From Pelistega suis (GTDB lineage Bacteria; Pseudomonadota; Gammaproteobacteria; Burkholderiales; Burkholderiaceae_B): DNA of 64,000 nucleotides. Below, piece by piece: positions 16,670-27,242 of the stretch. How positions within the stretch are numbered: position 1 is the stretch's first letter; every line of letters starts with the position of its first letter. The position numbers and the translations under genes were made by a program. Below the pieces are notes generated by a model. It did no database searches. It was given only the letters and a program-made list of their open reading frames with translations, and had not been told where the DNA came from. The stretch lies in contig NZ_JABGBN010000008.1 in assembly GCF_013133795.1 (NCBI RefSeq), positions 1 through 64,000 on the forward strand, in the 5' to 3' direction.

Positions 16670-17456
16670 GCAACATCCTTTACAAGAAGAATTGATTTTT
16701 GGTTCGGGTTTTTTTGCTCTGTTGCGTAAAGAGGTTGCGCGATTTTATAAAGTGCTGACGCAAACAGTGGCGGCTCCTGTATTGACGGCAATCCTGTATT
16801 TATTGGTATTTGCACAAGTGCTAGAGGGTCGTTTAACGGTTTATGAGCAGATTAATTATGTGAGTTTTTTAATTCCCGGTTTAATGATGATGTCGATGAT
16901 GCAAAACTCTTTTGCTAACTCCTCATCTTCTTTAATGCAAAGTCGTTTAACGGGGAATTTAATTTTTATTTTATTACCTCCCTTATCACCCAAAGAAATC
17001 TTTGCCGCGTTTGTGACCGCGAGTATTGTGAGAGGAATTGTTGTGGGTTTGGCGATTTGGGTAGCTGGATTGTTTTTCTCAGGAACTTTACCCGTACACA
17101 TTGCATGGGTGCTTGTTTTTGCTTTTATGGCCTGTGCTATTATGGGGTGTTTGGGCTTGGTGGCTGGATTGAGTTCAGAGAAATATGACCAATTGGCCGC
17201 CTTTCAAAATTTTTTAATTATGCCGATGACATTTTTGTCAGGGGTGTTTTATTCTATCCATAGTTTGCCACCTTTTTGGGAGAAGCTATCGTATTTCAAT
17301 CCCGTCTTCTATATGATTGATGGTTTTCGTTACGGCTTTTTTGGAATTTCTGATGTTTCCCCATGGCAAAGCTTTTTTGTGGTACTTTTTACATTTGTAC
17401 TAATCGCAGCGATTGCATTAAGAATACTTGCGAGCGGTTATAAACTTCGGACGTAA
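16662..17456 (+). CDS. ABC-2 type exporter, permease (YadH-like)
   Basis: A 264-residue membrane protein with six hydrophobic segments. ABC-2 family patterns include NYVSFLIPGLMMMSMMQNSFANSS, PLSPKEIFAAFVTASIVRG and PMTFLSGVFYSIHSLPPFW. The ATG at 16662 follows AGGAG within the previous gene. An upstream frame extension was rejected. The substrate is unknown; YadGH-type pairs are thought to export lipid-like or drug-like molecules. Confidence 0.87.
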   Translation: MAKQHPLQEELIFGSGFFALLRKEVARFYKVLTQTVAAPVLTAILYLLVFAQVLEGRLTVYEQINYVSFLIPGLMMMSMMQNSFANSSSSLMQSRLTGNLIFILLPPLSPKEIFAAFVTASIVRGIVVGLAIWVAGLFFSGTLPVHIAWVLVFAFMACAIMGCLGLVAGLSSEKYDQLAAFQNFLIMPMTFLSGVFYSIHSLPPFWEKLSYFNPVFYMIDGFRYGFFGISDVSPWQSFFVVLFTFVLIAAIALRILASGYKLRT

Positions 17457-17457
17457 C

Positions 17458-17703
17458 ATGAACTTACCTACACCAGAACAAATTCGCGAATATATTGTCA
17501 GCCAGCTTCCCTGTGAGCATTGTGAAGTAGAGGGCGATGGTTCACACTTTCAGGCTATTATTGTTAGCCCTGCCTTTGAAGGCAAACGTCTTATTGCGAG
17601 ACATCAGTTAGTTTATACCGCCTTGGGCGATCGTATGCGTGAGGAAATTCATGCGCTATCAATGAGTACCTTAACACCAGAGGAGTATAAGAAAAATGGA
17701 TAA
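17458..17703 (+). CDS. BolA-family protein (IbaG-like)
   Basis: An 81-residue BolA/IbaG protein. It carries the class II helix-turn-helix-like core [40 protein letters not shown], split here by its conserved HxF and final RHQLVY motifs. BolA proteins bind [2Fe-2S] clusters with monothiol glutaredoxins. Placement before murA is the classical ibaG location. Its stop overlaps murA by 8 nt. The start at 17458 was chosen because it directly follows the permease stop and gives normal length. Confidence 0.88.
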   Translation: MNLPTPEQIREYIVSQLPCEHCEVEGDGSHFQAIIVSPAFEGKRLIARHQLVYTALGDRMREEIHALSMSTLTPEEYKKNG

Positions 17704-18952
17704 ATTACGTATTATTGGTGGTGCGCCATTGCATGGAGAGATTACCGTATCGGGAGCTAAAAATGCAGCCTTGCCTATTTTATGTGCGGTGTTATTAACT
17801 GAGGAGCCGGTTATTTTACGTAATGTACCGGATCTTAATGATGTTAAGACCACGATTCGAGTTCTCGAGCAATTAGGGGTTAAGGCTGAGTGGTTAGCTC
17901 CAGAGGTGGTTAAATTACAAGCGGATAATATTACCTCATATGAAGCACCATATGAACTGGTTAAAACGATGCGAGCATCCATCCTTGTTTTGGGGCCATT
18001 ATTAACTCGTTTTGGTTCAGCTAAGGTAAGCTTGCCAGGCGGTTGTGCTATTGGTCAGCGTCCTGTTGATCAGCACATTAAGGGTTTAGCTACTTTATCT
18101 GCTGACATCAAGGTTGAACATGGTTTTGTTGTGGCAGAGGCAAAACGTCTTAAAGGTGCCTCTATCCGTACTGATATGGTGACAGTAGGTGGTACTGAGC
18201 AGTTTTTAATGTCAGCAGCGTTAGCAGAAGGGACAACGATTCTTGAAAATGCGGCACGTGAACCAGAGGTGGTTGATTTAGCTGAGTTATTGATTGCGAT
18301 GGGTGCTAAGATTTCGGGTCATGGTACGGATCGTATCGTGATTGAAGGCGTTGATAAGTTGCACGGCGCAGATTATACCGTGGTGGCTGATCGTATCGAA
18401 GCGGGTACTTTCTTGTGTGCCGTCGCTGCTGCAGGTGGTGAGATTACTTTACGCAATGCGGCGCCGCATACGATGGGGGCGACATTAGATAAACTAATCG
18501 AAGCGGGCGTGGAGATTGAAACGGGCGATGATTGGATTCGTGCTCGTATGAATAAGCGTCCCAAAGCGGTTAGCATTAAAACACACGAACATCCAGGATT
18601 TGCGACAGATATGCAAGCGCAAATGATGGCGTTAAATACGATTTCAGAAGGTACTTCGATTATTGTGGAGAATATTTTTGAAAATCGTTATATGCATGTG
18701 CCAGAGCTTATTCGTCTAGGGGCAGATATTGCATTAGATGGTCATACCGCCGTTGTTAATGGTGTTGAGAAACTTTCTGGTGCTAAAGTGATGGCGACTG
18801 ATTTACGTGCTTCTGCGAGCTTAGTGATTGCGGCTTTAGCTGCCGAGGGCGAGACAATCGTGGATCGTATTTATCATCTGGATCGCGGTTATGCCAAAAT
18901 GGAAGAAAAATTGAAAGCCGTTGGTGCTAATATCGAACGTATTAAGGGCTAA
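17696..18952 (+). CDS. murA: UDP-N-acetylglucosamine 1-carboxyvinyltransferase MurA
   Basis: A 418-residue enzyme for the first committed step of peptidoglycan synthesis (PEP transfer to UDP-GlcNAc). It has [10 protein letters not shown]-type N terminus ([14 protein letters not shown]), the catalytic Cys in [15 protein letters not shown] (the fosfomycin target), and [17 protein letters not shown] near the end. GAGGAG lies upstream of the start, within bolA. It is followed after 3 nt by hisG. Confidence 0.98.
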   Translation: MDKLRIIGGAPLHGEITVSGAKNAALPILCAVLLTEEPVILRNVPDLNDVKTTIRVLEQLGVKAEWLAPEVVKLQADNITSYEAPYELVKTMRASILVLGPLLTRFGSAKVSLPGGCAIGQRPVDQHIKGLATLSADIKVEHGFVVAEAKRLKGASIRTDMVTVGGTEQFLMSAALAEGTTILENAAREPEVVDLAELLIAMGAKISGHGTDRIVIEGVDKLHGADYTVVADRIEAGTFLCAVAAAGGEITLRNAAPHTMGATLDKLIEAGVEIETGDDWIRARMNKRPKAVSIKTHEHPGFATDMQAQMMALNTISEGTSIIVENIFENRYMHVPELIRLGADIALDGHTAVVNGVEKLSGAKVMATDLRASASLVIAALAAEGETIVDRIYHLDRGYAKMEEKLKAVGANIERIKG

Positions 18953-18955
18953 GAG

Positions 18956-19621
18956 ATGGAAAAGTCGTCATTGATTACTTTGGCTTTATCAAAAGGTCGT
19001 ATTTTTGAGGATACTGTACCATTGTTGCAGGCGGCGGGTATCGAAGTGCCAGAAAGTCCAGAGAATTCTCGTAAATTGATTTTGCCTACGAGTGATCCCA
19101 ATTTGCGTTTATTGGTCGTGCGGGCTTCAGATGTACCAACCTATGTGCAATATGGTGCTGCAGATATTGGTATTGCAGGTAAAGATATTCTCTATGAGCA
19201 TACGAAAGAGCATCCAGGTGGACTTTATCAACCAATTGATTTAGATATTGCAAAGTGTCGTTTGGCGGTGGCTGTTCGTCAAGATTTTGACTACGAAGCA
19301 GCGGTAAAGCAAGGAGCACGTTTACGTGTGGCGACAAAATACGTTAATGTAACGCGTGAACATTTTGCACGTAAAGGCGTTTATGTCGATATTATTAAGC
19401 TTTATGGTTCTATGGAATTGGCTCCTCTGGTGGGATTAGCAGACGCCATTGTGGATATTGTATCGACTGGCGGTACTTTACGAGCTAATGGTTTGGTTCC
19501 GGTCGAAGATGTCGCGCCTATTTCTTCTCGTTTAATTGTTAATCAGGCCTCCTTAAAAACGCGAGCAAAGTACTTGCAACCTTTAATTGACGCTTTTGCA
19601 GCGGCTAGTCAAGGAAAATAA
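18956..19621 (+). CDS. hisG: ATP phosphoribosyltransferase, short form HisG
   Basis: A 221-residue HisG_S that joins ATP and PRPP in the first step of histidine synthesis. It shows [20 protein letters not shown] and [14 protein letters not shown]. The C-terminal ACT-like regulatory domain of the long form is absent, so a HisZ regulatory partner is required. HisZ is not encoded in this window. Confidence 0.97.
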   Translation: MEKSSLITLALSKGRIFEDTVPLLQAAGIEVPESPENSRKLILPTSDPNLRLLVVRASDVPTYVQYGAADIGIAGKDILYEHTKEHPGGLYQPIDLDIAKCRLAVAVRQDFDYEAAVKQGARLRVATKYVNVTREHFARKGVYVDIIKLYGSMELAPLVGLADAIVDIVSTGGTLRANGLVPVEDVAPISSRLIVNQASLKTRAKYLQPLIDAFAAASQGK

Positions 19622-19622
19622 G

Positions 19623-20933
19623 ATGGGTGTAATTAATCGTTTAAGTTCAAAAGATACAGATTTTCAGCAAGATTTAACGACTTTATTAGCGTTTGAGTCT
19701 AGTCAAGATGAGGCTATTGAAAGTGCGGTAGCAACTATTTTGCGAGAGGTTAGACGAAGTGGCGATAAGGCTGTTGTGGCGTACTCTCAACAGTTTGATA
19801 AGGTGCAAGCGCAATCAATGGCTGATTTAGAAGTGCCCTTGGCTGATTGTCAGATGGCATTAGCGAGTTTGCCTGCTACGCAACGACAAGCGTTAGAGGC
19901 TGCTGCTGCACGTGTGCGTGCTTATCATGAACATCAAAAAGCGCCGTCATGGAGTTATACCGAAGCAGACGGTACAGTACTTGGACAGAAAATTACACCT
20001 ATGGACAGAGTAGGCTTATATGTGCCTGGCGGTAAGGCAGCATACCCGTCCTCGGTACTAATGAATGCTATTCCAGCTAAGGTGGCAGGAGTATCAGAAG
20101 TTGTGATGGTTACGCCAACACCGCATGGTCAGCGCAATCCATTAGTGCTAGCAGCGGCAGCGGTTGCTGGCGTCGATAGAGTGATTGCTATTGGTGGTGC
20201 ACAAGCTGTGGCAGCATTAGCCTATGGTACAGAAAGTATCGCACAAGTTGATAAAATCGTCGGTCCAGGTAATGCTTTTGTTGCCTCTGCTAAACGTCGT
20301 GTATTTGGCACGGTAGGTATTGATATGGTGGCAGGTCCTAGTGAAATCTTAATCATTGCTGATGGAAAAACCCCAGCGGATTGGATTGCGATGGATTTGT
20401 TTTCACAGGCAGAGCATGATGAGCTAGCACAAGCGATTTTATTATGTCCTGATGCTGCCTATTTGGATGCGGTTGAGGCATCTATCATCCGCCAATTAGA
20501 GGCCATGCCACGCAAAGATATTATCGCAACAAGCTTGCAAAATCGTGGTGCTTTAATTCAGGTTCGTGATTTAGATGAGGCCTGTGAGATTGCTAACTTT
20601 ATTGCTGCTGAGCATCTAGAAATTTCTACAGAAAATGCGGCTGAGTTAGTAGATAAAATTCGTCATGCCGGGGCTATTTTTATGGGATCTTATAGCTCAG
20701 AGTCTTTAGGTGATTACTGTGCGGGTCCGAATCATGTGTTGCCAACTTCTCGTACAGCACGTTTTTCCTCACCTTTGGGGGTTTATGACTTCCAAAAACG
20801 CTCGAGCTTAATTCAAGTCTCGCAACAAGGAGCTCAGACTTTAGGACTTATTGCCAAAGAATTAGCTTATGGAGAGGGGTTACAATCACATGCCCGTAGT
20901 GCAGAATATCGTTTAGACTCGATGGAAAAATAA
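19623..20933 (+). CDS. hisD: Histidinol dehydrogenase HisD
   Basis: A 436-residue zinc enzyme that oxidises histidinol to histidine in two NAD-dependent steps. Motifs include [39 protein letters not shown] and [11 protein letters not shown], with [16 protein letters not shown] near the end. The ATG at 19623 follows AAGGAAA and gives the usual length; an upstream in-frame start inside hisG was rejected. Confidence 0.98.
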   Translation: MGVINRLSSKDTDFQQDLTTLLAFESSQDEAIESAVATILREVRRSGDKAVVAYSQQFDKVQAQSMADLEVPLADCQMALASLPATQRQALEAAAARVRAYHEHQKAPSWSYTEADGTVLGQKITPMDRVGLYVPGGKAAYPSSVLMNAIPAKVAGVSEVVMVTPTPHGQRNPLVLAAAAVAGVDRVIAIGGAQAVAALAYGTESIAQVDKIVGPGNAFVASAKRRVFGTVGIDMVAGPSEILIIADGKTPADWIAMDLFSQAEHDELAQAILLCPDAAYLDAVEASIIRQLEAMPRKDIIATSLQNRGALIQVRDLDEACEIANFIAAEHLEISTENAAELVDKIRHAGAIFMGSYSSESLGDYCAGPNHVLPTSRTARFSSPLGVYDFQKRSSLIQVSQQGAQTLGLIAKELAYGEGLQSHARSAEYRLDSMEK

Positions 20934-20934
20934 T

Positions 20935-21522
20935 ATGCGTACAGCTGAAATTATTCGTAATACCAACGAAACAAAGATTAAGGTTGCCATTAATTTAGAT
21001 GGTACAGGTAAACAAGCTATCAATACAGGTGTCCCGTTCTTGGATCATATGATTGATCAGATTGCACGTCACGGTATGATCGATATTGAGATTGAGTGTG
21101 ACGGTGATACGCATATTGATGACCATCATACTGTGGAGGATGTTGGTATCAGTCTAGGTATGGCGGTTGCTAAAGCGGTGGGAGACAAAAAAGGGCTCAC
21201 GCGTTACGGTCATTCCTATGTGCCACTAGATGAAGCTTTATCACGCGTGGTGATTGATTTTTCAGGTCGCCCCGGTTTGGAGTTTCATGTTCCGTTTACA
21301 CGAGCGATGATTGGTCGTTTTGATGTGGACTTGGTGCGTGAGTTTTTTCAAGGCTTTGTAAATCATGCCTTAGTGTCTGTTCATATTGATAATTTACGAG
21401 GTGTTAATTCTCATCATCAAGCTGAAACGGTATTTAAGGCGTTTGGGCGAGCATTACGTATGGCCGCAACGCCTGACCCGCGTGCCGCTGGCATGATTCC
21501 TTCGACGAAAGGTGTACTCTAA
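20935..21522 (+). CDS. hisB: Imidazoleglycerol-phosphate dehydratase HisB
   Basis: A 195-residue monofunctional HisB, without the histidinol-phosphatase domain found in enteric bacteria. The manganese-binding motifs [13 protein letters not shown] and [17 protein letters not shown] are both present. It starts 1 nt after hisD. In E. coli-type fusion proteins this domain is C-terminal, whereas here it stands alone as in other betaproteobacteria. Confidence 0.98.
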   Translation: MRTAEIIRNTNETKIKVAINLDGTGKQAINTGVPFLDHMIDQIARHGMIDIEIECDGDTHIDDHHTVEDVGISLGMAVAKAVGDKKGLTRYGHSYVPLDEALSRVVIDFSGRPGLEFHVPFTRAMIGRFDVDLVREFFQGFVNHALVSVHIDNLRGVNSHHQAETVFKAFGRALRMAATPDPRAAGMIPSTKGVL

Positions 21523-21523
21523 A

Positions 21524-22177
21524 ATGAGCACCTCTATTGCGATTGTTGATTATGGTATGGGTAATATTCATTCGGTAGAGCGTGCTTTACGTTATGCAGC
21601 ACCTGAGGCGAATGTTTATCTAGCTAATACAGTAGAGCTATTGAATAAAGCAGATCGTGTTGTTTTGCCAGGACAGGGCGCAATGCGTGACTGTATGCAA
21701 AACCTTGAAAAATCAGGTTTAAAAGAAGCCTTATTGTTAGCCTCAAGAACCAAGCCTTTATTAGGTGTTTGTGTCGGCGAGCAAATGCTATTTGAGCGTA
21801 GTCAAGAGGGTGATGTAAGCTGTTTGGGTATTTTTCCCGGCGAGGTTAAAAAGTTCGAAGGCGATGTCTTTGCCAAACCGCATTTTAATGATCACCAAGA
21901 GCATTTAAAAGTTCCGCATATGGGTTGGAGTCAGGTCAAGCAGGAGCGTGAGCACCCTGTTTGGAGCGGTATTCCAGACAATAGTTATTTTTATTTTGTG
22001 CATAGTTATTATGTTAAACCGAGTGATGACAGTTTAACGATGGGCAGTACGCTATATGGGCATACGTTCACTTGTGCAGTCGCACGAGATAATATTTTTG
22101 CTGCGCAATTTCACCCAGAAAAAAGTGCTGAACAAGGTTTACGTTTATATCGTAATTTTGTGGAATGGCAAATTTAA
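21524..22177 (+). CDS. hisH: Imidazole glycerol phosphate synthase, glutaminase subunit HisH
   Basis: A 217-residue class I glutamine amidotransferase. It has the nucleophile Cys in [17 protein letters not shown] and the His/Glu dyad in [13 protein letters not shown]. It supplies ammonia to HisF. The usual -GVCLGMQ- is GVCVGEQ here, a common betaproteobacterial variant. The ATG at 21524 was preferred over 21512, which would lie inside hisB. Confidence 0.97.
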   Translation: MSTSIAIVDYGMGNIHSVERALRYAAPEANVYLANTVELLNKADRVVLPGQGAMRDCMQNLEKSGLKEALLLASRTKPLLGVCVGEQMLFERSQEGDVSCLGIFPGEVKKFEGDVFAKPHFNDHQEHLKVPHMGWSQVKQEREHPVWSGIPDNSYFYFVHSYYVKPSDDSLTMGSTLYGHTFTCAVARDNIFAAQFHPEKSAEQGLRLYRNFVEWQI

Positions 22178-22272
22178 TGAACTTACCATGAAAATAGGGT
22201 ATAAATACAGTTTTACCGTTATACGTTGATAGAGTGTATAACATTTTTAGCAATTTTTATTTTTAAATTTCT
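22178..22272 (+). promoter_or_regulatory. AT-rich gap inside the his operon
   Basis: The only sizeable gap of the his operon (95 nt between hisH and hisA). It is AT-rich and could carry an internal promoter (TTGATA at 22227 followed by TATAAC), but the spacing is poor. No terminator was seen. Confidence 0.25.
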
Positions 22273-23013
22273 ATGTTGTTAATTCCTGCAATTGATCTTA
22301 AAGATGGACGTTGTGTGCGTTTACGCCAAGGCGAAATGAATGATGCTACGGTATTTGCCGATGATCCAGCGGTTATGGCTAAACAATGGTTGGATAAAGG
22401 TGCAAATCGTCTGCACCTCGTGGATTTAAATGGGGCATTTGCAGGAAAACCTAAGAATGCAGACGCCATCAAACGTATTCTGAAAGAAATTGATGATGAA
22501 ATCCCTGTGCAAATTGGTGGTGGTATCCGTGACATGGATACTGTCGAGGCCTATTTAGATATGGGTTTAGAGTACGTTATTATTGGTACCGCTGCAGTGA
22601 AAGATCCTCAGTTTTTACAAGATGCATGTGCAGCTTTCCAAGGACATATCATTGTCGGTTTGGACGCTAAAGACGGTAAAATTGCTACCGATGGTTGGAG
22701 TAAGATTACCAAGCATGATGTGATTACGACGGCACAGCGTTTTGAGGACTTCGGTGTAGAAGCGATTATTTATACGGATATTGGTCGTGACGGTATGTTG
22801 TCGGGTGTTAATGTGGAAGCAACGCTAAAACTTGCGCAAGCGGTCAATATTCCGATTATTGCATCGGGCGGTGTGCATAATATGAACGACATTCGTGCAT
22901 TGGCACAACATATTGATGACGGTATTGAAGGCGTTATTCTGGGTCGTAGTATTTATGAAGGTACATTGGACTTTGAAGAAGCTCAACGTTATGTAGATGA
23001 ATTAGAGGACTGA
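22273..23013 (+). CDS. hisA: ProFAR isomerase HisA
   Basis: A 246-residue (beta/alpha)8-barrel isomerase. The catalytic Asp is in [14 protein letters not shown] and the second in [14 protein letters not shown]. Phosphate-binding glycines are visible in IGGGIRD and IASGGV. It precedes hisF by 2 nt. Confidence 0.98.
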   Translation: MLLIPAIDLKDGRCVRLRQGEMNDATVFADDPAVMAKQWLDKGANRLHLVDLNGAFAGKPKNADAIKRILKEIDDEIPVQIGGGIRDMDTVEAYLDMGLEYVIIGTAAVKDPQFLQDACAAFQGHIIVGLDAKDGKIATDGWSKITKHDVITTAQRFEDFGVEAIIYTDIGRDGMLSGVNVEATLKLAQAVNIPIIASGGVHNMNDIRALAQHIDDGIEGVILGRSIYEGTLDFEEAQRYVDELED

Positions 23014-23015
23014 AA

Positions 23016-23807
23016 TTGAGCGAGTCATTGTCAACATTGACAAAGCGAATTATCCCTTGCCTAGACGTGACAGCGGGTCGCGTGGTCAAAGGAGTCAACT
23101 TTGTGGAGCTGCGTGATGCAGGTGATCCAGTAGAGATTGCACGTCGTTACAATGAACAAGGTGCTGATGAATTGACATTTTTAGACATCACAGCAACGAG
23201 TGATGGACGCGATTTGATTTTGCCTATTATTGAGCAAGTAGCATCGCAAGTATTTATTCCGTTGACAGTCGGTGGTGGTGTGCGCGAAGTTAGCGATGTA
23301 CAACGCTTATTAAATGCGGGTGCAGATAAGGTTTCAATGAATAGTGCGGCGGTCAATCGACCTGAGCTCGTGTTAGAAGCTAGCCAATACTACGGTTCAC
23401 AATGTATTGTGGTTGCGATTGATGCTCGCAAAGTGAGTAAAGAAGGTGAACCTAATCGTTGGGAAGTTTATACCCATGGAGGTCGTAAGCCGACAGGTAT
23501 TGATGCTGTCGAGTGGGCGATTAAAATGGCTGATTATGGTGCTGGTGAAATTTTATTGACCAGTATGGATAAGGACGGTACTAAATCAGGGTTTGATTTG
23601 GCATTGACTCGTGCTGTTTCGGATGCTATTGCTATTCCTGTGATTGCATCGGGTGGCGTAGGTAATTTACAACATTTGGCAGATGGTGTGACTCAAGGTC
23701 GAGCCAATGCGGTATTGGCTGCCAGTATTTTTCACTATGGTGAATATACTATTGCTGAGTGTAAAGACTTTATGGCACAACAAGGTATTGCCGTTAGGAG
23801 AGCGTAA
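23016..23807 (+). CDS. hisF: Imidazole glycerol phosphate synthase, cyclase subunit HisF
   Basis: A 263-residue barrel enzyme with [19 protein letters not shown], the catalytic Asp pair ([16 protein letters not shown]) and [13 protein letters not shown]. It works with HisH. The most likely start is TTG at 23016, six nucleotides after AGAGGA. No ATG lies near the N terminus, and the next in-frame TTG codons are not better placed. Its stop overlaps the hisI start by one nucleotide. Confidence 0.95.
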   Translation: MSESLSTLTKRIIPCLDVTAGRVVKGVNFVELRDAGDPVEIARRYNEQGADELTFLDITATSDGRDLILPIIEQVASQVFIPLTVGGGVREVSDVQRLLNAGADKVSMNSAAVNRPELVLEASQYYGSQCIVVAIDARKVSKEGEPNRWEVYTHGGRKPTGIDAVEWAIKMADYGAGEILLTSMDKDGTKSGFDLALTRAVSDAIAIPVIASGGVGNLQHLADGVTQGRANAVLAASIFHYGEYTIAECKDFMAQQGIAVRRA

Positions 23808-24220
23808 TGAGTGCTTGGTTAAAACAAGTACAGTTTGATGATAATGGTCTGATTCCTGCCATTGCTCAGGATTATCAAACAGGCGCTATTTTAATGGTGG
23901 CTTGGATGAATCATGAGGCGCTACAAGAGACTGTAAAATCCCAAGTGGCTGTGTATTGGTCGCGTTCACGCAAAAAACTATGGCGTAAAGGTGAAGAATC
24001 GGGTCATACACAAAAAGTACATGAGATTCGTTTAGATTGCGATCAAGACGTGATTTTATTGAAAGTCGAACAAATGGGTGGAGTGGCATGCCATACGGGG
24101 CGCCATAGTTGTTTTTACTTGCGTTTGGATACTATTGAGGGCTCAGAAGATTTGCAATGGAATCCGGTTGATCCTGTATTGAAAGACCCTCAGGAAATTT
24201 ATAAGGGTACACATGAGTAG
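23807..24220 (+). CDS. hisI: Phosphoribosyl-AMP cyclohydrolase HisI
   Basis: A 137-residue monofunctional cyclohydrolase with metal-binding cysteines in [14 protein letters not shown] and the [13 protein letters not shown] motif. HisI and HisE are separate genes here, unlike the fused HisIE of enteric bacteria. It overlaps hisE by 8 nt. Confidence 0.98.
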   Translation: MSAWLKQVQFDDNGLIPAIAQDYQTGAILMVAWMNHEALQETVKSQVAVYWSRSRKKLWRKGEESGHTQKVHEIRLDCDQDVILLKVEQMGGVACHTGRHSCFYLRLDTIEGSEDLQWNPVDPVLKDPQEIYKGTHE

Positions 24221-24548
24221 TTCGAGTGATTTTTTAGCCGTATTGGCCAATACATTGGAAAGTCGCTTACCTAGCAATGGTGGTAATCCAGAGAGTTCTT
24301 ATGTGGCCAAGCTTTATCATAAAGGACCTGATAGCTTTCTAAAGAAAGTAGGTGAAGAAGCGACCGAATTGGTGATGGCATGTAAGGATGCTGATAAAGA
24401 GCGCATTATTGCAGAAACAGCGGATTTATGGTTTCACAGTATGGTTGCTTTGGGCTATTATGGTTTGCGACCAGAGCAGGTGATTACTGAGCTTGCACGC
24501 CGAGAGGGAGTGTCAGGATTAGTTGAAAAAGCCTCTCGCAAAGAGTAA
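24213..24548 (+). CDS. hisE: Phosphoribosyl-ATP pyrophosphatase HisE
   Basis: A 111-residue MazG-like pyrophosphatase with [15 protein letters not shown] and [13 protein letters not shown] (EExxE and ExxD metal motifs). It hydrolyses phosphoribosyl-ATP, the second histidine step. It is the last his gene in the operon and is followed directly by tatA. Confidence 0.97.
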   Translation: MSSSSDFLAVLANTLESRLPSNGGNPESSYVAKLYHKGPDSFLKKVGEEATELVMACKDADKERIIAETADLWFHSMVALGYYGLRPEQVITELARREGVSGLVEKASRKE

Positions 24549-24585
24549 TTTTAAGCTTAAAGTTTTAAGGAAATAGGAGTAAATA

Positions 24586-24795
24586 ATGGGTGGTTTGAGT
24601 ATTTGGCATTGGCTGATTGTGTTATTGGTTGTGGTACTTGTTTTTGGTACAAAAAAACTACGTAATGTAGGTGAAGACCTAGGTGGTGCTGTCAAAGGTT
24701 TTAAAAAAGGTATGCAAGACGGTGAAGAAAAAGCCGCTTTGAGCCAACAAGAATCTACCACGGTTGATGTAAAAGCCAAAGAAAAGGCAGAGTAA
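24586..24795 (+). CDS. tatA: Sec-independent translocase protein TatA
   Basis: A 69-residue protein with one N-terminal transmembrane helix ([19 protein letters not shown]). It is followed by the amphipathic helix [19 protein letters not shown], the classic TatA layout. It forms the pore for folded proteins such as the Rieske protein encoded nearby. An AGGAG site precedes the start. Confidence 0.97.
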   Translation: MGGLSIWHWLIVLLVVVLVFGTKKLRNVGEDLGGAVKGFKKGMQDGEEKAALSQQESTTVDVKAKEKAE

Positions 24796-24847
24796 AAGGT
24801 AGAGCGTATCGATGTAAAAAGGTACGCTTTATTTATTCGGGATAGAT

Positions 24848-25261
24848 ATGTTTGGTTTGAGTTTTAGTGAGCTTTTTGTTATTGGCATTGTGGCTTTGAT
24901 AGTGTTAGGGCCAGAACGTTTGCCTAAGGTGGCACGTACTGTAGGTCATCTGACAGGGCGAGCGCAGCGCTATATGCGAGATATTAAGAGTGATATTCAG
25001 CGTGAAATGGATATTCAAGAGCTTAGTAAGCTTAAAGAGGATGTTAAGTCTGCCGCTACTCAATTAAAGACTGATTTTGAAAATACAGTCTCTGAGATAA
25101 AAGACCCCCTTGCTTCGATAAAAGAAGAAATGGGGGATAAGGCACAACAACTTAAACAAGATATCGCCCAAGAGTTGCCAGATTTATCGACTTTAAAGCC
25201 TACATCTACTAAGAGTGTAGGAGAAGTAACCAGCTCCAACAATGCTAAGAACGTATCATAA
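24848..25261 (+). CDS. tatB: Sec-independent translocase protein TatB
   Basis: A 137-residue protein: transmembrane helix with the TatB Glu (FSELFVIGIVALIVLGPERLP), amphipathic helix (KVARTVGHLTGRAQRYMRDIK) and a charged helical tail. It binds twin-arginine signal peptides with TatC. Its stop shares one base with the tatC start. Confidence 0.96.
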   Translation: MFGLSFSELFVIGIVALIVLGPERLPKVARTVGHLTGRAQRYMRDIKSDIQREMDIQELSKLKEDVKSAATQLKTDFENTVSEIKDPLASIKEEMGDKAQQLKQDIAQELPDLSTLKPTSTKSVGEVTSSNNAKNVS

Positions 25262-26040
25262 TGAGCCAGAATCAACAAGAAAATACAGAGCTACAAGGTG
25301 CTAAAGAAGAGACCTTAGTCTCTCACCTCGTTGAGTTAAGAACACGATTACTCTATGCTGTTGTTGCGGTATTAGTCGTTTTTGGGATTTTATGTATTTA
25401 CCCAGGTAGCAAAGAGCTCTATGACTTTTTAGCCAAACCGATGGCATCTACACTACCAGCAGGGGATAAAATGATTGCTTATGGCGTCATTACCCCTTTC
25501 TTAGTGCCACTCAAAGTGACCTTATTGGTGGCTTTTGTGTTGGCATTACCCTTTGTGCTCTATCAAGCATGGGCATTTATCGCTCCTGGGCTGTATAAGC
25601 ATGAGAAACGCCTTGTCTTGCCTGTCGTCGTATCAAGTTATGTCCTCTTTTTGATAGGTATGGCATTTTGTTATTTCTTTGTTTTCCAGACGGTCTTTCA
25701 TTTTATTGCGACAGTCTCTCCTGAAAGTATTAATTTCGCCCCCGATATTGAAGCTTACCTTGATTTTGTCATGACGATGTTTATGGCATTTGGGTTGACT
25801 TTTGAAGTGCCTGTTGTGGTGCTGGTGTTGGTTGGAACAGGTATGGTGAGTGTCGAGAAGCTTAAAGGGGCACGTAGTTATGTCATTGTGGGTGCCTTTA
25901 TTATTGCAGCTGTCCTTACGCCTCCAGATGTCATCAGTCAGTTTATGATGGCAGTTCCTTTGATTTTGCTGTTTGAATTAGGACTTGTTGCAGCACGTTT
26001 TGTTAAGCCAAAAGCCCAGGATACATTACCGCAAGAATAA
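25261..26040 (+). CDS. tatC: Sec-independent translocase protein TatC
   Basis: A 259-residue six-helix membrane protein with the signature LVSHLVELRTRLLYA, FALPFVLYQAWAFIAPGLY-type loop (LPFVLYQAWAFIAPGLYKHE) and AAVLTPPDVISQFMMAVPL. It is the receptor for RR signal peptides. It ends tail-to-tail with the DegS-type protease only 4 bp away. Confidence 0.98.
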   Translation: MSQNQQENTELQGAKEETLVSHLVELRTRLLYAVVAVLVVFGILCIYPGSKELYDFLAKPMASTLPAGDKMIAYGVITPFLVPLKVTLLVAFVLALPFVLYQAWAFIAPGLYKHEKRLVLPVVVSSYVLFLIGMAFCYFFVFQTVFHFIATVSPESINFAPDIEAYLDFVMTMFMAFGLTFEVPVVVLVLVGTGMVSVEKLKGARSYVIVGAFIIAAVLTPPDVISQFMMAVPLILLFELGLVAARFVKPKAQDTLPQE

Positions 26041-26044
26041 ACTC

Positions 26045-27226
26045 TTAAGGACGTTTTCCTAGCGTGACCTTAATTTCTGTAGGTTTGCCTGCACGCAATA
26101 CCGTTAAACTAAGAGATGCTTCAGGTTTGATGGCAGCAATTTCATTCATAAGTTGATGCACACCAATCACAGGTTTACCATTCATTTCCATAATAATGTC
26201 GCCGACAGCTAATTTAGCGGTTTCAGCAGGGCTATTGCGAACGATAGATGCTACGATAACACCACGGGTTTCTTTGAGATTAAAAGCTTTGGCAATATCT
26301 GTCGTCACAGCTTGAGGCTCCAGCCCTAACCAACCGCGAGTCACGCGTCCTGTATCAATAATTTCGCGCATAATTTTTAAAGCAGTATCCGCGGGAGTGG
26401 CAAATCCAATGCCGAGTGAGCCACTGCCTTGTGTTTCGGAATAAATTGCGGTATTGATGCCGATAAGGTTCCCATTGACATTGATTAATGCGCCACCAGA
26501 GTTGCCGGGGTTAATGGCAGCATCAGTTTGAATAAAGTTTTCGTAGGTATTAATGCCTAATCCTGAGCGTCCTAGCGCAGAGATAATCCCCATGGTGGTT
26601 GTTTGACCAACACCAAATGGATTGCCGATAGCTAGGACAACATCACCAACGTGGAGTTGCTCTTTTGGATCATAGGCAATAGGCTTAATATCAGAGACTT
26701 CAATTTTTAAAACAGCAAGATCGGTATCTGAGTCAGAGCCAATAAAGCGGGCAGCAAATTTGCGGCCATCGTGAAGAGCTACCTCAATAGAGTCTGCGGC
26801 TTCTACGACGTGATAATTGGTGAGAATATAACCATCTGTAGTAGCAATAACACCAGAGCCTAAGTCGGTAGGTTCATTTAGTGCTTGGTTTTGTTGCTCT
26901 TGAATAAAAGGACGTAATGCGGGAACATCGGTGATGTTTTTAAAGGGAGTTGATACTTTTTTGGTTGTGTAAATATTGACCACAGAAGGTGCTGCCAACG
27001 TAACGGCATCTGCATAAGAGGTCACTATGGTAGTGGTCAGGCTAGGTTTCTGATTTGAAGATGAGGGTGTATTTTCTTGAATTTTTACGGTAGCCGTGGG
27101 TTGTTTACGTAATGGTGTATCTAATAGGAAACTGTTGACCCAAGCAGGACGTAATGTTGCCAAAATAAAGATAATAGCAAGACAAACAGCGACAGTTTGA
27201 GAGAAAATAGACCACACACGTTGCAT
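26045..27226 (-). CDS. DegS/AlgW-type periplasmic serine protease, membrane-anchored
   Basis: A 393-residue protein with one N-terminal membrane anchor (about 10-30), a trypsin-like domain and a single PDZ domain (about 295-390). The catalytic triad is His139 (NYHVV), Asp169 (SDTDLAVLKI) and Ser243 (NPGNSGGAL). One PDZ and an uncleaved anchor point to a DegS/AlgW-like stress sensor rather than DegP, which has two PDZ domains. An RseA-type partner is not in this window. Its start is only 16 bp from the divergent Nif3-like gene. Confidence 0.9.
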   Translation of the reverse strand: MQRVWSIFSQTVAVCLAIIFILATLRPAWVNSFLLDTPLRKQPTATVKIQENTPSSSNQKPSLTTTIVTSYADAVTLAAPSVVNIYTTKKVSTPFKNITDVPALRPFIQEQQNQALNEPTDLGSGVIATTDGYILTNYHVVEAADSIEVALHDGRKFAARFIGSDSDTDLAVLKIEVSDIKPIAYDPKEQLHVGDVVLAIGNPFGVGQTTTMGIISALGRSGLGINTYENFIQTDAAINPGNSGGALINVNGNLIGINTAIYSETQGSGSLGIGFATPADTALKIMREIIDTGRVTRGWLGLEPQAVTTDIAKAFNLKETRGVIVASIVRNSPAETAKLAVGDIIMEMNGKPVIGVHQLMNEIAAIKPEASLSLTVLRAGKPTEIKVTLGKRP

Positions 27227-27242
27227 AAAGGTGATAGTAAAT